64,000 bases of DNA, from positions 62,001 to 126,000 of the forward strand of contig NZ_CP080647.1 of NCBI RefSeq assembly GCF_019599145.1. The letters are read 5' to 3'. The translations under genes were made by a program, and so were the position numbers. The stretch's first letter is position 1. Each line of letters begins with the position of its first letter. The stretch is from Streptomyces akebiae (GTDB taxonomy: Bacteria > Actinomycetota > Actinomycetes > Streptomycetales > Streptomycetaceae). The notes below the pieces were generated by a model. That model saw only the letters and a program-made list of their open reading frames with translations. It was not told where the DNA came from and did no database searches. Below, piece by piece: positions 36,306 through 46,312 of this stretch.

Positions 36306-36872
36306 TCACGAGGTGAGGAAGCCACCCGCGCCGTACGCACCAAGCCACGACGGCTCGTCCGCGCGGTCATACATCGCGATACGAGTCGCGCCGTCCATGA
36401 CGAGCAACTCCTTCGGTCCCTTGGAAAGCTCGTAGGCCTGGCCGCTGAACACCTTCGTGTCCGCCTGGTTCTCTGCGACGAGGAGCATCGGCTGGGTCAA
36501 CAGTTCCGGGATCTGATCGAACGCCGAAAGAGCTTTCAGGGTGGACGACTTGGCGCCGCTCTCGGCGCCGGAGTCGGTGAAGCCCGCGGCCGGCTTGACC
36601 AGCCAGGCGTGGGAGAACCCGCGCCCGCCTGGTTTCGGCGAACGTGTGGAAGGCGGCGGAGGCGGTGCCTGTAGGTCGCCGCGCCGAAGATGATCGCGTC
36701 CAGCGGCGTCCAGCTGCGCCCACTGCCCGTCGGTGATGGTGTCCACGGAGATCAAGAGCACCTCGGCGCCGGTTCCCGCCGCGCCACGGGCCACGGCTTC
36801 GGCGACGACGGCCGTGTGGCCGTAGCCCGTGTGAAAGGCCACTGCGATCGTGGCCGCCGGCCTCGCCCGCAC
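36306..36872 (-). pseudogene. Composite relic: flavodoxin N-terminal part joined to an alpha/beta-hydrolase end
   Basis: The open frame starts like a WrbA-type flavodoxin (TIAVAFHTGYGHTAVVAEAV). It then leaves frame (the GTASAAFHTFAETR block is in another frame) and returns at AAGFTDSGAESGAK. After that the sequence becomes the last strand-helix part of an alpha/beta hydrolase (IPELLTQPMLLVAENQADT, LLVMDGATRIAMYDR). Frameshift plus fusion point to a non-functional scar rather than a working enzyme. Confidence 0.65.
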
Positions 36873-37115
36873 CGGTCACCCCCAAGCCGCCGCCCGGCTC
36901 ATCGATGGCGTCCTCGCCGCAGCGCGCGCCTTCGACCACCGGCTGCCGGAACTGTGGGGCGGCGCCACCCGCGCCAACACCCCCACCCCGTCCCCTACCC
37001 GGCCGCCCGCCGACCACAAGCCTGGTCGGCGGCGGCCATCGCCCTGATGACGGCGCTGACCGGAGTGGAACCCGACGTTCCCGCCGGCCGCCTCCACCTC
37101 CCGGCCGGGGCAAGG
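36846..37115 (+). pseudogene. C-terminal fragment of a glycogen-debranching-type (amylo-1,6-glucosidase) protein
   Basis: The plus strand reads ARLIDGVLAAARAFDHRLPE then LWGGATRANTPTP, a frameshift, then QAWSAAAIALMTALTGVEPD. This is the characteristic end of bacterial debranching-enzyme-like proteins. Nothing upstream belongs to the gene. From 37116 to 37335 no recognisable coding sequence follows. Confidence 0.6.
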
Positions 37116-37335
37116 GCAGAGTCGCCGGCCTTCCGGCCGCCGAGCCGCGGGCTACCGCATCGGCGGAGTACCACACTCCCGGTTCGGGGAGTCGCCCTCG
37201 GCGATGCGAAGCGGGCCGCCGACCGGGTCCAAGCACATCACGTACGGGTGGTACTTGACGCGTCGTGGGTCGAGGTCCGGGGTGCGGAGCGCCTCGTAGT
37301 GCGGGCCGAAACGCATCCGAGCGGGCGGCTTCGTC

Positions 37336-38619
37336 CTACTGGGGCAACGGTGCGACGGCCGCGGACCTGCGTCGGGCGGTCAGGAAGAGGCCTGCCGCCA
37401 CGACGGCCGAGGCCAGGCCCAGCAGGCCGACGGCGGCGGCCAGGGTGCCGAGGGCGGACTTGGCCGCGATCAGCACCAGGGGGCAGATGAACTGGCCGAT
37501 GAAGAAGGAAGCGGTCCACAGGCCGGTGCCACGGCCGCGGTCGGCGAAGTCCAGTTTGGACATGGCGATGGTGAGCAGGGAGGGCAGCAGGAGACCGGTG
37601 CCGAGGCAGTTGAGTACGGCGCCGACGATCAGCAGCGGCGCGCTGTCCGCGAGCCACATCACCGCGAACCCGGCCGCGCACAGGGCGAAGACGAGTGGCA
37701 GCCGGGGCCCCGGGGCCCCGCGCAGCTTGGCGAAGGTGATCGCGCCGGCCACGGTGGCGGCGCTGGCCAGGGCTGTGGCCAGCCCGATCACGCTGGTCGC
37801 CGTCACGCCGAGGTCGTCCAGCAGGTAGGACATCTCCACCGGGACGGTGTAGAAGACGAGGGCCCCGAACACGGTGAGTCCGCAGATCCCGGCCAGCTGC
37901 CGGAAGGGGAACGAGCGCTTCGGGGGGACCGCGGTGTCCGCACTCTCCCCGCCTTCGGCGGCGGCACCGGTGGCCGCGGTCGGCTTCGGCAGCCCGATGG
38001 CCATGAGCGGGGCGATGAGCAGGCTGACGGCGTAGATCCAGAACGGGGTCCGCCAGCCGGCCGACCCCGCGGCACCGCCGATGACGAAGAAGGCGGTCGC
38101 GGAGGCGGAGGCGCACATGGTCTGGAGGGCGAGGTAGCGGTCCCGTGTCCGACCGCTGTAGTAGTCGCCGATCAGCGTGGTGCAGCAGGTCATGATGGCG
38201 GCCTCGGCGATACCGACCAGGGCGCGGCTGGCCACGATGGCGCCCAGCGACTCCAACCACAGCGGTGCGGTGCCGAAGATCGCGTACAGCACGGTCGCGA
38301 CGATCAGCAGGCGCTTGCGGCCGAGCCGGTCGACGATGACGCCCGCGAAGGGCGCCAGCAGGCCCAGCGCCAGGGCCGGGACGGTGAGGGCCATCGGGAC
38401 CAGGGCGCCCGCGCCGGGCACCTCGGCGAAGTGGTCCTGCATCTTGGGCAGCACGGGGGCGATCAGGACGGCCCCGAGGATCGGTAGACAGCTGCCTGCC
38501 ATGAGGAGGGAGACGCGCAGCCGGTGCGCGGCACCGGACGTCGGAAGGATCGCACCGGGCGGCGGCACGGGTTCCGCGTGAGCGGGCGGGGACGATGGCG
38601 ATGGCATGGAAGCGGGCAT
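37336..38619 (-). CDS. MFS transporter, probable drug/metabolite exporter
   Basis: 427 residues from ATG 38619 (GGAG 8 bp upstream; an ATG 12 codons earlier lacks a ribosome site). Twelve predicted membrane segments; the MFS loop signature DRLGRKR follows segment 2. A charged linker (about 215-250) divides the two halves. A LysR gene lies directly upstream on the same strand, so it is probably its regulator. The substrate is unknown. Confidence 0.88.
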   Translation of the reverse strand: MPASMPSPSSPPAHAEPVPPPGAILPTSGAAHRLRVSLLMAGSCLPILGAVLIAPVLPKMQDHFAEVPGAGALVPMALTVPALALGLLAPFAGVIVDRLGRKRLLIVATVLYAIFGTAPLWLESLGAIVASRALVGIAEAAIMTCCTTLIGDYYSGRTRDRYLALQTMCASASATAFFVIGGAAGSAGWRTPFWIYAVSLLIAPLMAIGLPKPTAATGAAAEGGESADTAVPPKRSFPFRQLAGICGLTVFGALVFYTVPVEMSYLLDDLGVTATSVIGLATALASAATVAGAITFAKLRGAPGPRLPLVFALCAAGFAVMWLADSAPLLIVGAVLNCLGTGLLLPSLLTIAMSKLDFADRGRGTGLWTASFFIGQFICPLVLIAAKSALGTLAAAVGLLGLASAVVAAGLFLTARRRSAAVAPLPQ

Positions 38620-38735
38620 GCGGGAACTCCATGTGGCGAGGGGAGGGGCGGGCACGCCACCGGGGAACAGACACCCCGAGAAGAGGAGCGTGCGGAGGAA
38701 CTGCGGTCGACTATGGGTGACGGACCCAGCCCTGC

Positions 38736-39680
38736 CTAGTCTCTGTCCGATCGATCTGCCGGATCGCGATCATCCTTGCCGTGGATGGTCTCCGCGACCC
38801 GTGCCGCCGTCTCCCGCAGCCAGATGTGCGCCGCGTCGTGCGTGTGGACCGGGTGCCACCACAGGGCCTCCCGGAGCGGCACGGCGTCGTAGGGCGGTTC
38901 CACGACCCGTACGGGGACGAGTCCGTCGAGTCGGTCGGCGAGACGCCCCTGGATGAGGGCCACCCGGCGCGTCCCGGCAACCAGGAGGGGCATCAACTGG
39001 AAGCTGTCGACGGATACTTCGACGCGCGGCTCGATGCCGAGCATGCCGATCTGGCGGGCGGCGGGAGCGTCGTACGTGCGCTGGTACGTCACCCACGGCA
39101 GCCGGGCCAGGTCGTCGAGGGTGAGGTGCTCACCGACCTCGGGATGGTCGTCGGCGACGAGGTAGACCCAGCGGTCCCGGTAGAGCTCCACGGTGGGAAA
39201 GTCGCTGATGATGCCGTGCGGCAGCAGCAGACCGTCGGCGGTGCTGAGCAGCGCGGTGATGTTCTCTGTGATGTCCGTCGGGGCCTGCTTGAACCGGAGC
39301 CGGATGCCTGGTGCCTCGGCGTGCACCGTACGGGCGAGTTCGGCGCCGAAGACGGCCACCGCGTAGTCGGAGGAGAGCAGCGTGAACTCGTGCTCTTCGC
39401 GGGCGGGGTCGAACTCGGCCTGGCTGGTGAAGACACGTTCGAGCAGGTCGCAGGCGGTGGCGGTGCGGTCGAGGAGGGCCAGGCCGAGAGCGGTCAGTTC
39501 GTAGCGTCCGCCGGCCCGGGAGAGTAGGTCGTCGTCGAAGTGACGGCGCAGCCGTGCCAGGGCGGCGCTCATCGCGGGCTGGCTGAGACCGATACGCCGG
39601 CCGGCTCTGGTGACGTTGCGCTCCTCCAGGAGGGCGCGCAGGGCGACGACGAGGTTGAGGTCAAGGCTGGCCAGGTTCAC
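38736..39680 (-). CDS. LysR-family regulator (NodD/LinR-like)
   Basis: 314 residues from GTG 39680, giving the usual start VNLASLDLNLVVALRALLEE before the winged helix-turn-helix (NVTRAGRRIGLSQPAMSAALARL). An ATG 15 codons earlier is possible. The effector domain includes the NodD-like block FKQAPTD. It is 116 bp upstream of the MFS gene in the same direction and may activate it in response to an aromatic-type inducer. Confidence 0.87.
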   Translation of the reverse strand: MNLASLDLNLVVALRALLEERNVTRAGRRIGLSQPAMSAALARLRRHFDDDLLSRAGGRYELTALGLALLDRTATACDLLERVFTSQAEFDPAREEHEFTLLSSDYAVAVFGAELARTVHAEAPGIRLRFKQAPTDITENITALLSTADGLLLPHGIISDFPTVELYRDRWVYLVADDHPEVGEHLTLDDLARLPWVTYQRTYDAPAARQIGMLGIEPRVEVSVDSFQLMPLLVAGTRRVALIQGRLADRLDGLVPVRVVEPPYDAVPLREALWWHPVHTHDAAHIWLRETAARVAETIHGKDDRDPADRSDRD

Positions 39681-39825
39681 GAGGGGCCCCCGTACGGAGT
39701 GGAAAACAGCCCGGGCATTCGTCATCTGGATGTGGATCATCCGAGGAATCGATTTGCCCGATCGCAAGGTACGCGCCAGATTGGTGACACCGCAATCGGG
39801 AGGACATCTCCGTGAAGTCCGCAGC

Positions 39826-39869
39826 CACGTCGGGCGTCCCTCTTCTTCACGTCGGGCGTCCCTCTTCTT
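39826..39869. repeat. 22-bp perfect tandem duplication
   Basis: Two identical adjacent 22-bp units (39826-39847 and 39848-39869, beginning CACGTCGGGC). They lie at the 5' edge of a FAH-family relic and probably result from replication slippage. Confidence 0.9.
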
Positions 39870-40217
39870 CACCGGCCCCTTCGCCCTCGGTACCTTCTCC
39901 GCCCCGGGCCGGACCCCGTCCGCGGGACTGGTGCTCCCGGACGGCAGAGTGCTGGACCTGCGTACGACCGCCCGCGCGCTCCTGGAGCGCTGGGACGAGG
40001 CACTGCCGCGCCCGCACGGCCTCGCGGCGATCCGGCCGGGACTGGCTGTCGCTCGACGACCTGAACGTGAACGCGCCCGTCGAGCCCTGGCAGATCTTCC
40101 GGTCCGGCGCCGACTACCGGCCACACGTGATCGACCTGGAGGTCGCGCACCGCGCCCCCGACGACCCGCGCACCGGCGAGGAGGCCCGCGCGGAGATCGC
40201 GGCGATCATGTCAGCGG
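39870..40217 (+). pseudogene. N-terminal relic of a fumarylacetoacetate hydrolase-family gene
   Basis: One frame gives FALGTFSAPGRTPSAGLVLP and VLDLRTTARALLERWDEALP; after about 40040 a second frame continues with LSLDDLNVNAPVEPWQIFRS and HVIDLEVAHRAPDDP. This is the start of a FAH-type protein split by a frameshift and cut off after about 115 codons. It has no link to the intact FAH gene at 3320. The stretch 40218-40405 shows no gene. Confidence 0.65.
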
Positions 40218-40405
40218 GCGTGTCAGGTCAAGGGAGGGCGGGTGCGCGGTGGTACGGGCGCCCAGGGCGGTGTCCGCGGATACCCGCCGGGTCGGACGCG
40301 CTGCCCCTACGGGCACCCCATCGTGCCCCTCCACCTCTCACCCGCGACCGCGGCACCGGGTATGTAGGAAGCACAGCCCAACTGCCAGCCTACGAGCGGA
40401 AGTCC

Positions 40406-41839
40406 ATGCACGCGCAAGAGCCGATGAAGAACGACAAGCAGCCGCAGCGCCCCGCCAAGAGCGCGGCCGTACGGCCGGGAGGGCGGGTGCCCGATGCGCT
40501 TGTCGAGCTGCAGCGCACCGCCGGCAACGCCGCCGTCGTCCGTATGCTCCAGCAGAGCCGGCACCAGCACGGCGTGGGCTGCGGCCACCCACAGCCCACG
40601 GCGGAGCCGGTGCAGCGCTCCGCCGTGCACGACGTGTTGCGCGCGCCGGGCAATCCGCTGGATGAACCGCTGCGGCAGGAGATGGAGTCCCGCCTCGGCG
40701 CCGACTTCTCCGACGTCCGCGTGCATACCGGCTCCGCGGCCCGCGCCTCCGCCGCCGAGGTGGGTGCCCGTGCCTACACCTCCGGCAGCCATGTCGTCAT
40801 CGGCGACGGCGGAGGCGACAAGCACACCCTCGCCCATGAGCTGACGCATGTCATCCAACAGCGCCAGGGCCCGGTGGCCGGTACGGACAACGGGTCGGGG
40901 CTGAGTGTCTCCGACCCCGGCGACCGCTTCGAGCGCGAGGCCGAGGCCAACGCGGTCCGGGTGATGAGGCGGACGCCTGAACAGATCGACCAAGGCCCGC
41001 CGGGTGCCGCCGTACAGCGGGAAGCCGACGTCACGGCCCGGGGCGCGGCGCGCGGCACCGACACGACGGTCGTTCAGCGCTTCTCCGAGGTCACGACCGC
41101 GGAGTTGGGGCCGGCGCGGGTCTCGCAGAACGGGCTGTACCTCATGACCGTCACTCCTGGGGCGGACACCACCGTCATCTGGGTCGCGGAGGGTGCCCCG
41201 GCGCCCCGGTACTGCACGCCGACCGGGCAGAGCGGGGAGATCGGGGGGCGCGTGTACGCGGAGTACGAGCCGTCGACGGCCTTCCTCGCGGACTGCGCCC
41301 ACACCGCCGAGGAGATCATGCACCAGCAGCGGCTGGCCCTGGGGCAGGACGCCAGCGAATTCGCCCTGGGGGGAAACCAGTTCGGCCTGGGCGACAGGGA
41401 GAACGCGGAGGGCGCCATGGCCTACGCGAACGCCAGGCCGGGTGGTCCCCAGGCGAACGGCGAGGAACGGCCGAACGCCGGGCAGGCGTTCGCCATCGTG
41501 GAGACCGCGTGGCACGGGGATTACGAGCGGCCCGCCAACACCAGCGGGTGGCCCTATCACGTGGCGGCCGTGGTCGCCGTGGACGGCGACGACCGCATCA
41601 CCGTGGAGCAGGCCGCGGACGGCAACGACGCGAAGGCCCGTCAGGGGTACGAGGGCATCGTCGACATGTATACGTCGGGCACGGACCCGACCAACGGGCA
41701 GGCGCTGCCACGCAGCTTCCACGGGCGCAACACCGGCGGCCCGGTGCAGCACTTCTCGGTCGGCGCGATCACCGTCATCCTCCAGCCGATCAACGTGGGC
41801 GGCCTCAAGAAGGAGACCGGCCGCCGGAAGCTCATGTGA
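40406..41839 (+). CDS. DUF4157 (eCIS-associated) protein with a predicted papain-like C-terminal domain
   Basis: 477 residues. The DUF4157 region spans about 75-190: LGADFSDVRVHTGSAA, then a zinc-metalloprotease-like HELTH at 144-148 and the downstream RFEREAEA (174-181). DUF4157 proteins are known cargo or partners of extracellular contractile injection systems. The C terminus (about 225-477) is unfamiliar. Cys297 in LADCAHTAEEI and His385 in WPYHVAAVVAVDGDDR resemble the Cys/His pair of NlpC/P60 or papain-like folds. No signal peptide and no contractile-system genes are in the window. Confidence 0.8.
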   Translation: MHAQEPMKNDKQPQRPAKSAAVRPGGRVPDALVELQRTAGNAAVVRMLQQSRHQHGVGCGHPQPTAEPVQRSAVHDVLRAPGNPLDEPLRQEMESRLGADFSDVRVHTGSAARASAAEVGARAYTSGSHVVIGDGGGDKHTLAHELTHVIQQRQGPVAGTDNGSGLSVSDPGDRFEREAEANAVRVMRRTPEQIDQGPPGAAVQREADVTARGAARGTDTTVVQRFSEVTTAELGPARVSQNGLYLMTVTPGADTTVIWVAEGAPAPRYCTPTGQSGEIGGRVYAEYEPSTAFLADCAHTAEEIMHQQRLALGQDASEFALGGNQFGLGDRENAEGAMAYANARPGGPQANGEERPNAGQAFAIVETAWHGDYERPANTSGWPYHVAAVVAVDGDDRITVEQAADGNDAKARQGYEGIVDMYTSGTDPTNGQALPRSFHGRNTGGPVQHFSVGAITVILQPINVGGLKKETGRRKLM

Positions 41840-41989
41840 CCCGGCCCGGGCCGACCCGGCATGAGCCGGCCCGGCCCGGCCGCGCTGCCCCGGACGCCGC
41901 GCCGCAGACCTGGACCGGGCCCTGCCGTCGCAGGTGATACAGCGGCCGACCCTCCGCTCGAACCCGGGGTGCGGTGGACGAATCGCTTG

Positions 41990-42652
41990 CTACGGCAGCG
42001 GGATGCCGAGTCGCTCCGCGAGCTCCTGGGCGCTGATGCCGTACGTCTCCCGGATCCGTACGCCGTGGGGGCCGACGTCGAAGACGCCGTGGTCGGTGTA
42101 GACGCGGCTGACGCAGCCGAGGCCGGTGAGCGGGTAGGCGCATCGCGGCACGAGCTTGGGTTCTCCCGAGCGGGTGAAGAGCGTCATCATCACGTAGACG
42201 TCCTTGGCGCCGATGGCGAGGTCCATGGCGCCGCCGACGGCGGGGATGTCGTCGGGCTTGCCGGTGTGCCAGTTGGCGAGGTCGCCGTTGAAGGCGACCT
42301 GGTAGGCACCGAGGACGCAGACGTCGAGGTGCCCGCCGCGCATCATGGCGAAGGAGTCGGCGTGGTGGAAGTACGCCGCTCCCGGCAGTTCCGTCACCGG
42401 GACCTTGCCGGCGTTGGTGAGGTCGGGGTCGATCGCGTCGCCCTCGGCCTTCGGGCCCATGTTGAGCATGCCGTTCTCGGTGTGCAGCACCACCCCGGAG
42501 TCGGCCGGCAGGTGATCGGCGATCTTGGTGGGCTGGCCGATGCCGAGGTTGACGAAGGAGCCGGCCGGGATGTCGCGCGCGATGACGGCGGCCAGTTCGT
42601 CCGTCGAGAGCCGGTGGTCGGCGCGCACCTGATCGCTTGGCGTGATGGTCAT
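41990..42652 (-). CDS. pcaJ: 3-oxoadipate CoA-transferase, subunit B
   Basis: 220 residues from ATG 42652. The catalytic Glu59 sits in HTENGML; VNLGIGQPT and the GGAMDLAIGAKDV block are also seen. It overlaps subunit A by 4 bp. Together they activate 3-oxoadipate with succinyl-CoA in the beta-ketoadipate pathway. The thiolase next door supports pcaIJF identity over the generic scoAB. Confidence 0.88.
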   Translation of the reverse strand: MTITPSDQVRADHRLSTDELAAVIARDIPAGSFVNLGIGQPTKIADHLPADSGVVLHTENGMLNMGPKAEGDAIDPDLTNAGKVPVTELPGAAYFHHADSFAMMRGGHLDVCVLGAYQVAFNGDLANWHTGKPDDIPAVGGAMDLAIGAKDVYVMMTLFTRSGEPKLVPRCAYPLTGLGCVSRVYTDHGVFDVGPHGVRIRETYGISAQELAERLGIPLP

Positions 42653-43340
42653 CGTGCCCCCTGCACGGTGTAGTGACGGGCCGTCACCTGGACGATCCGG
42701 TCGACGTAGATGGACGGGGTCACGACCGCCTCGGGATCGAGCTTCCCGGGTTCGACGACCTGGTCGACCTGGACGATGGTCGTCGTCGCGGCCGTGGCCA
42801 TGACCGGACCGAAATTGCGGGCCGTCTTGCGGTAGACCAGGTTGCCCAGCGTGTCCGCGGCATGCGCGCCGATCAGCGCGTAATCGCCCTTGATGGGGTA
42901 CTCCAGCAGATACGTCCGGCCGTCGATCTCCCGCACCTCCTTGCCCTCGGCCAGCGGCGTGCCGACCGCTGTCGGGCAGTAGAAGGCTCCGATGCCGGCA
43001 CCCGCCGCCCGCATCCGCTCGGCCAGGTTGCCCTGCGGCACCACCTCCAGTTCGATCTTCCCAGCGCGGTAGAGGTCGTCGAAGACCCAGGAGTCGGCCT
43101 GGCGCGGAAAGGAGCAGAGCACCTTGCGCACACGGCCGGCGGCCAGCAGTGCCGCCAGTCCGACGTCGCCGTTGCCGGCGTTGTTGGACACGATCGTCAG
43201 GTCTTTCGCGCCCTGCCGGATGAGCGCGTCGATCAGGTCGAAAGGCATCCCGGCCAGCCCGAAGCCTCCGACGAGGACGGTGGACCCGTCCTCGATCCCG
43301 GCGACCGCCGCGTCGGCGCTCTCGACGATCTCCGCCCGGC

Positions 43341-43344
<4 letters not shown>
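42649..43344 (-). CDS. pcaI: 3-oxoadipate CoA-transferase, subunit A
   Basis: 231 residues from a GTG overlapping the thiolase stop (GTGA). Motifs: VGGFGLAGMP, SNNAGNG, VPQGNLAERMRAAG. It is tightly coupled on both sides within the thiolase-A-B operon. Confidence 0.88.
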
Positions 43345-44546
<1,202 letters not shown>

Positions 44547-44571
44547 GACAGTGACGCTAACCCCGGTCCAC

Positions 44572-44593
44572 GATATTCTGAAATACATATATC
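44572..44593. promoter_or_regulatory. Candidate LysR-type operator
   Basis: GATAT-N12-ATATC, an interrupted AT-rich dyad in the 71-bp gap between pcaF and lysR. This fits the LysR recognition pattern and stands out in this GC-rich DNA. Confidence 0.5.
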
Positions 44594-44617
44594 CGAGCTG
44601 ATTGATATGGACGACAT

Positions 44618-45568
44618 ATGGATCTGCGCCACCTTCGGTACTTCGTGGCGGTGGCCGAGGAGCGTCACTTCGGCCGCGCCGCCGAGCGGCTGCACATGGC
44701 CCAGCCACCGCTCTCCCAGCAGATCCGCCAGCTGGAGGCCGAGCTCGGCGTCGAGCTGCTCCGCCGCACCACACGCCGCGTCGACCTCACCGAGGCCGGC
44801 CGGGCCTACCTGGAGCGGGCGCGCGCGATTCTCGCCGACGTCGACGAGGCCGCCCACCACGCACGGCTCGTCGCCACCGGCTCGGTGGGCCACCTCGCGA
44901 TCGGCTGCGTGGGCTCGGCCACGTACAGTCTCCTGCCCGCGCTCTCGCGCCGGCTCACGGAGGAGCTGCCCGGCGTCGACTTCTCCTTCCGGGGCGAGAT
45001 GCTCGCGCCCGACCAGGTCGAGGCGCTGCGCACCGGCGCGATCGATGTCGCCCTGCTGCGCCCGCCGGCGGCCGGCCTCTCCCTCACCGCGCACACCCTG
45101 CGCCGGGACCGACTCGTCGTCGCCGTACCGTCCGACCACCCCCTCGCCCGCCGGAAGCGGCTGCGCGCAGCGGACCTCGCGGGCGCCGACCTGATCGTGC
45201 ACTCCGCCGACCGCCGGTCCGTGATGTACGACGTCGTGCTGGGCCTGCTGCGCGAGGCCGGTGTGGAGCCGCACATCCGCCACGAGGTAGGCGAGACCTC
45301 GACGCTGGTCACCCTCGTGGCCGGCGGTCTCGGCGTCGCGGTGGTACCCGAGCCCGTGACCTCTCTGACGCTCGACGGCGTCATCTACCTGCCGCTGGCC
45401 GGGGCCGACGCACGCGTGGAGCTGGCCGTCGCCCACCGCGCCGACCGTGCCGAGCCGCACCTGGCACGCACCGTGGGGATCATCCGGGCGATGTTCCGGG
45501 ACACCCGCCCGCGCCGGAAGGCGGCACCCGCGACGGCGGAGACCTCCCCGGCCACCTCCGGTGACTGA
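44618..45568 (+). CDS. LysR-family regulator of the pcaFIJ operon
   Basis: 316 residues; N-terminal winged HTH (MDLRHLRYFVAVAEERHFGR, SQQIRQLEAELGVELLRRTTR) and a CatM/BenM-like effector domain (LSQ.I.QLE...GLGVAVVPEP). It is divergent from pcaF and therefore the probable activator responding to an aromatic intermediate. The C-terminal tail of about 25 residues is Ala/Thr/Pro-rich. Confidence 0.9.
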   Translation: MDLRHLRYFVAVAEERHFGRAAERLHMAQPPLSQQIRQLEAELGVELLRRTTRRVDLTEAGRAYLERARAILADVDEAAHHARLVATGSVGHLAIGCVGSATYSLLPALSRRLTEELPGVDFSFRGEMLAPDQVEALRTGAIDVALLRPPAAGLSLTAHTLRRDRLVVAVPSDHPLARRKRLRAADLAGADLIVHSADRRSVMYDVVLGLLREAGVEPHIRHEVGETSTLVTLVAGGLGVAVVPEPVTSLTLDGVIYLPLAGADARVELAVAHRADRAEPHLARTVGIIRAMFRDTRPRRKAAPATAETSPATSGD

Positions 45569-45664
45569 GTCCCCCAGGCCGACGGCCCGCCGACGACGGC
45601 TGGTGGCGTCCGGTCCGCTTGGAGCAGGGCGGCGCCGGTGAGCCACAGGGCGCGCTGGTGAGCC

Positions 45665-45726
45665 ACGGCCGAGGGCCGGGGAGACACAGCCGAGGGCCGG
45701 GGAGACACGGCAGAGGGCCGGGGAGC
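45665..45726. repeat. Three 21-bp tandem repeats
   Basis: Units at 45665-45685, 45686-45706 and 45707-45726 share GCCGAGGGCCGGGGAGAC with one or two changes; the third is one base short. They have no spacers, so this is not a CRISPR array. Elsewhere in 45569-46137 I see no supported gene. Confidence 0.85.
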
Positions 45727-46137
45727 AGCGGAAAACCCTGCCTCCGCCGCTGATCCGACCAGCGGCGGCGCGGGCACGGGCCGCTGTCCCGCCCATGGGC
45801 GACTCCGTCATCCCAGCCGAGTGCCACGTGCCGCCGATCGAGTCCACGGTTGCACGCCGGACTGGAACCACACGCGCCGGCCCCCTGTCCCCTCCCTTCC
45901 ATCTCCCCGGGTAGCAGGTGACGCCCCGCAGGCGGGCAGGCCAACCCGACCGCCGACACATGGCGTTCCACGCGCCCCACGCCGGTGTCGGTGATCAGCA
46001 CGAGGCCGCCGTCGTCTCAGCGGCGGGAGCGGGTACACCAGCCTCACGACGGTGTGGTCCCGCAAACGGCTCTTCCCTGCCACATGGCGTGATTTGCACG
46101 GGGCCTTCCGCTGCGCTGCACAAGTGTTGGACGGGCG

Positions 46138-46260
46138 CTAACCGGCCTCCCCCGAAGGTGGAATCACCAACTCCGCCAGCTGGTCATCCACGGCCTTCGC
46201 CGACACCGCCTCTGCCGACTCGACAAACTTGGGATCGGTCACGTTCTCACTGGTCATCAT
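46138..46260 (-). CDS. Small hypothetical peptide (about 40 residues)
   Basis: Reads MMTSENVTDPKFVESAEAVS and ends IPPSGEAG. GGAAG lies a suitable distance upstream of the paired ATGs. It is acidic, lacks Cys and Trp, and has no membrane segment. It lies 52 bp downstream of a LysR gene on the same strand. It could be a peptide precursor or simply the tail of a lost gene; I do not recognise it. Confidence 0.35.
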   Translation of the reverse strand: MMTSENVTDPKFVESAEAVSAKAVDDQLAELVIPPSGEAG

Positions 46261-46312
46261 GCATCTTCCATGATCGGGAGTTACACCGAACGTCTTGCAG
46301 TCCCCGTCGGCG

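Noticed and set aside
39812..40405. The DUF4157 frame stays open upstream and would give a FAH-DUF4157 fusion
   Set aside because: The FAH part is frameshifted within the stretch and the residues between are not protein-like; the ATG at 40406 gives the normal DUF4157-protein start.
45665..45726. CRISPR array
   Set aside because: Units are contiguous without spacers, only three copies, and no cas gene is near.
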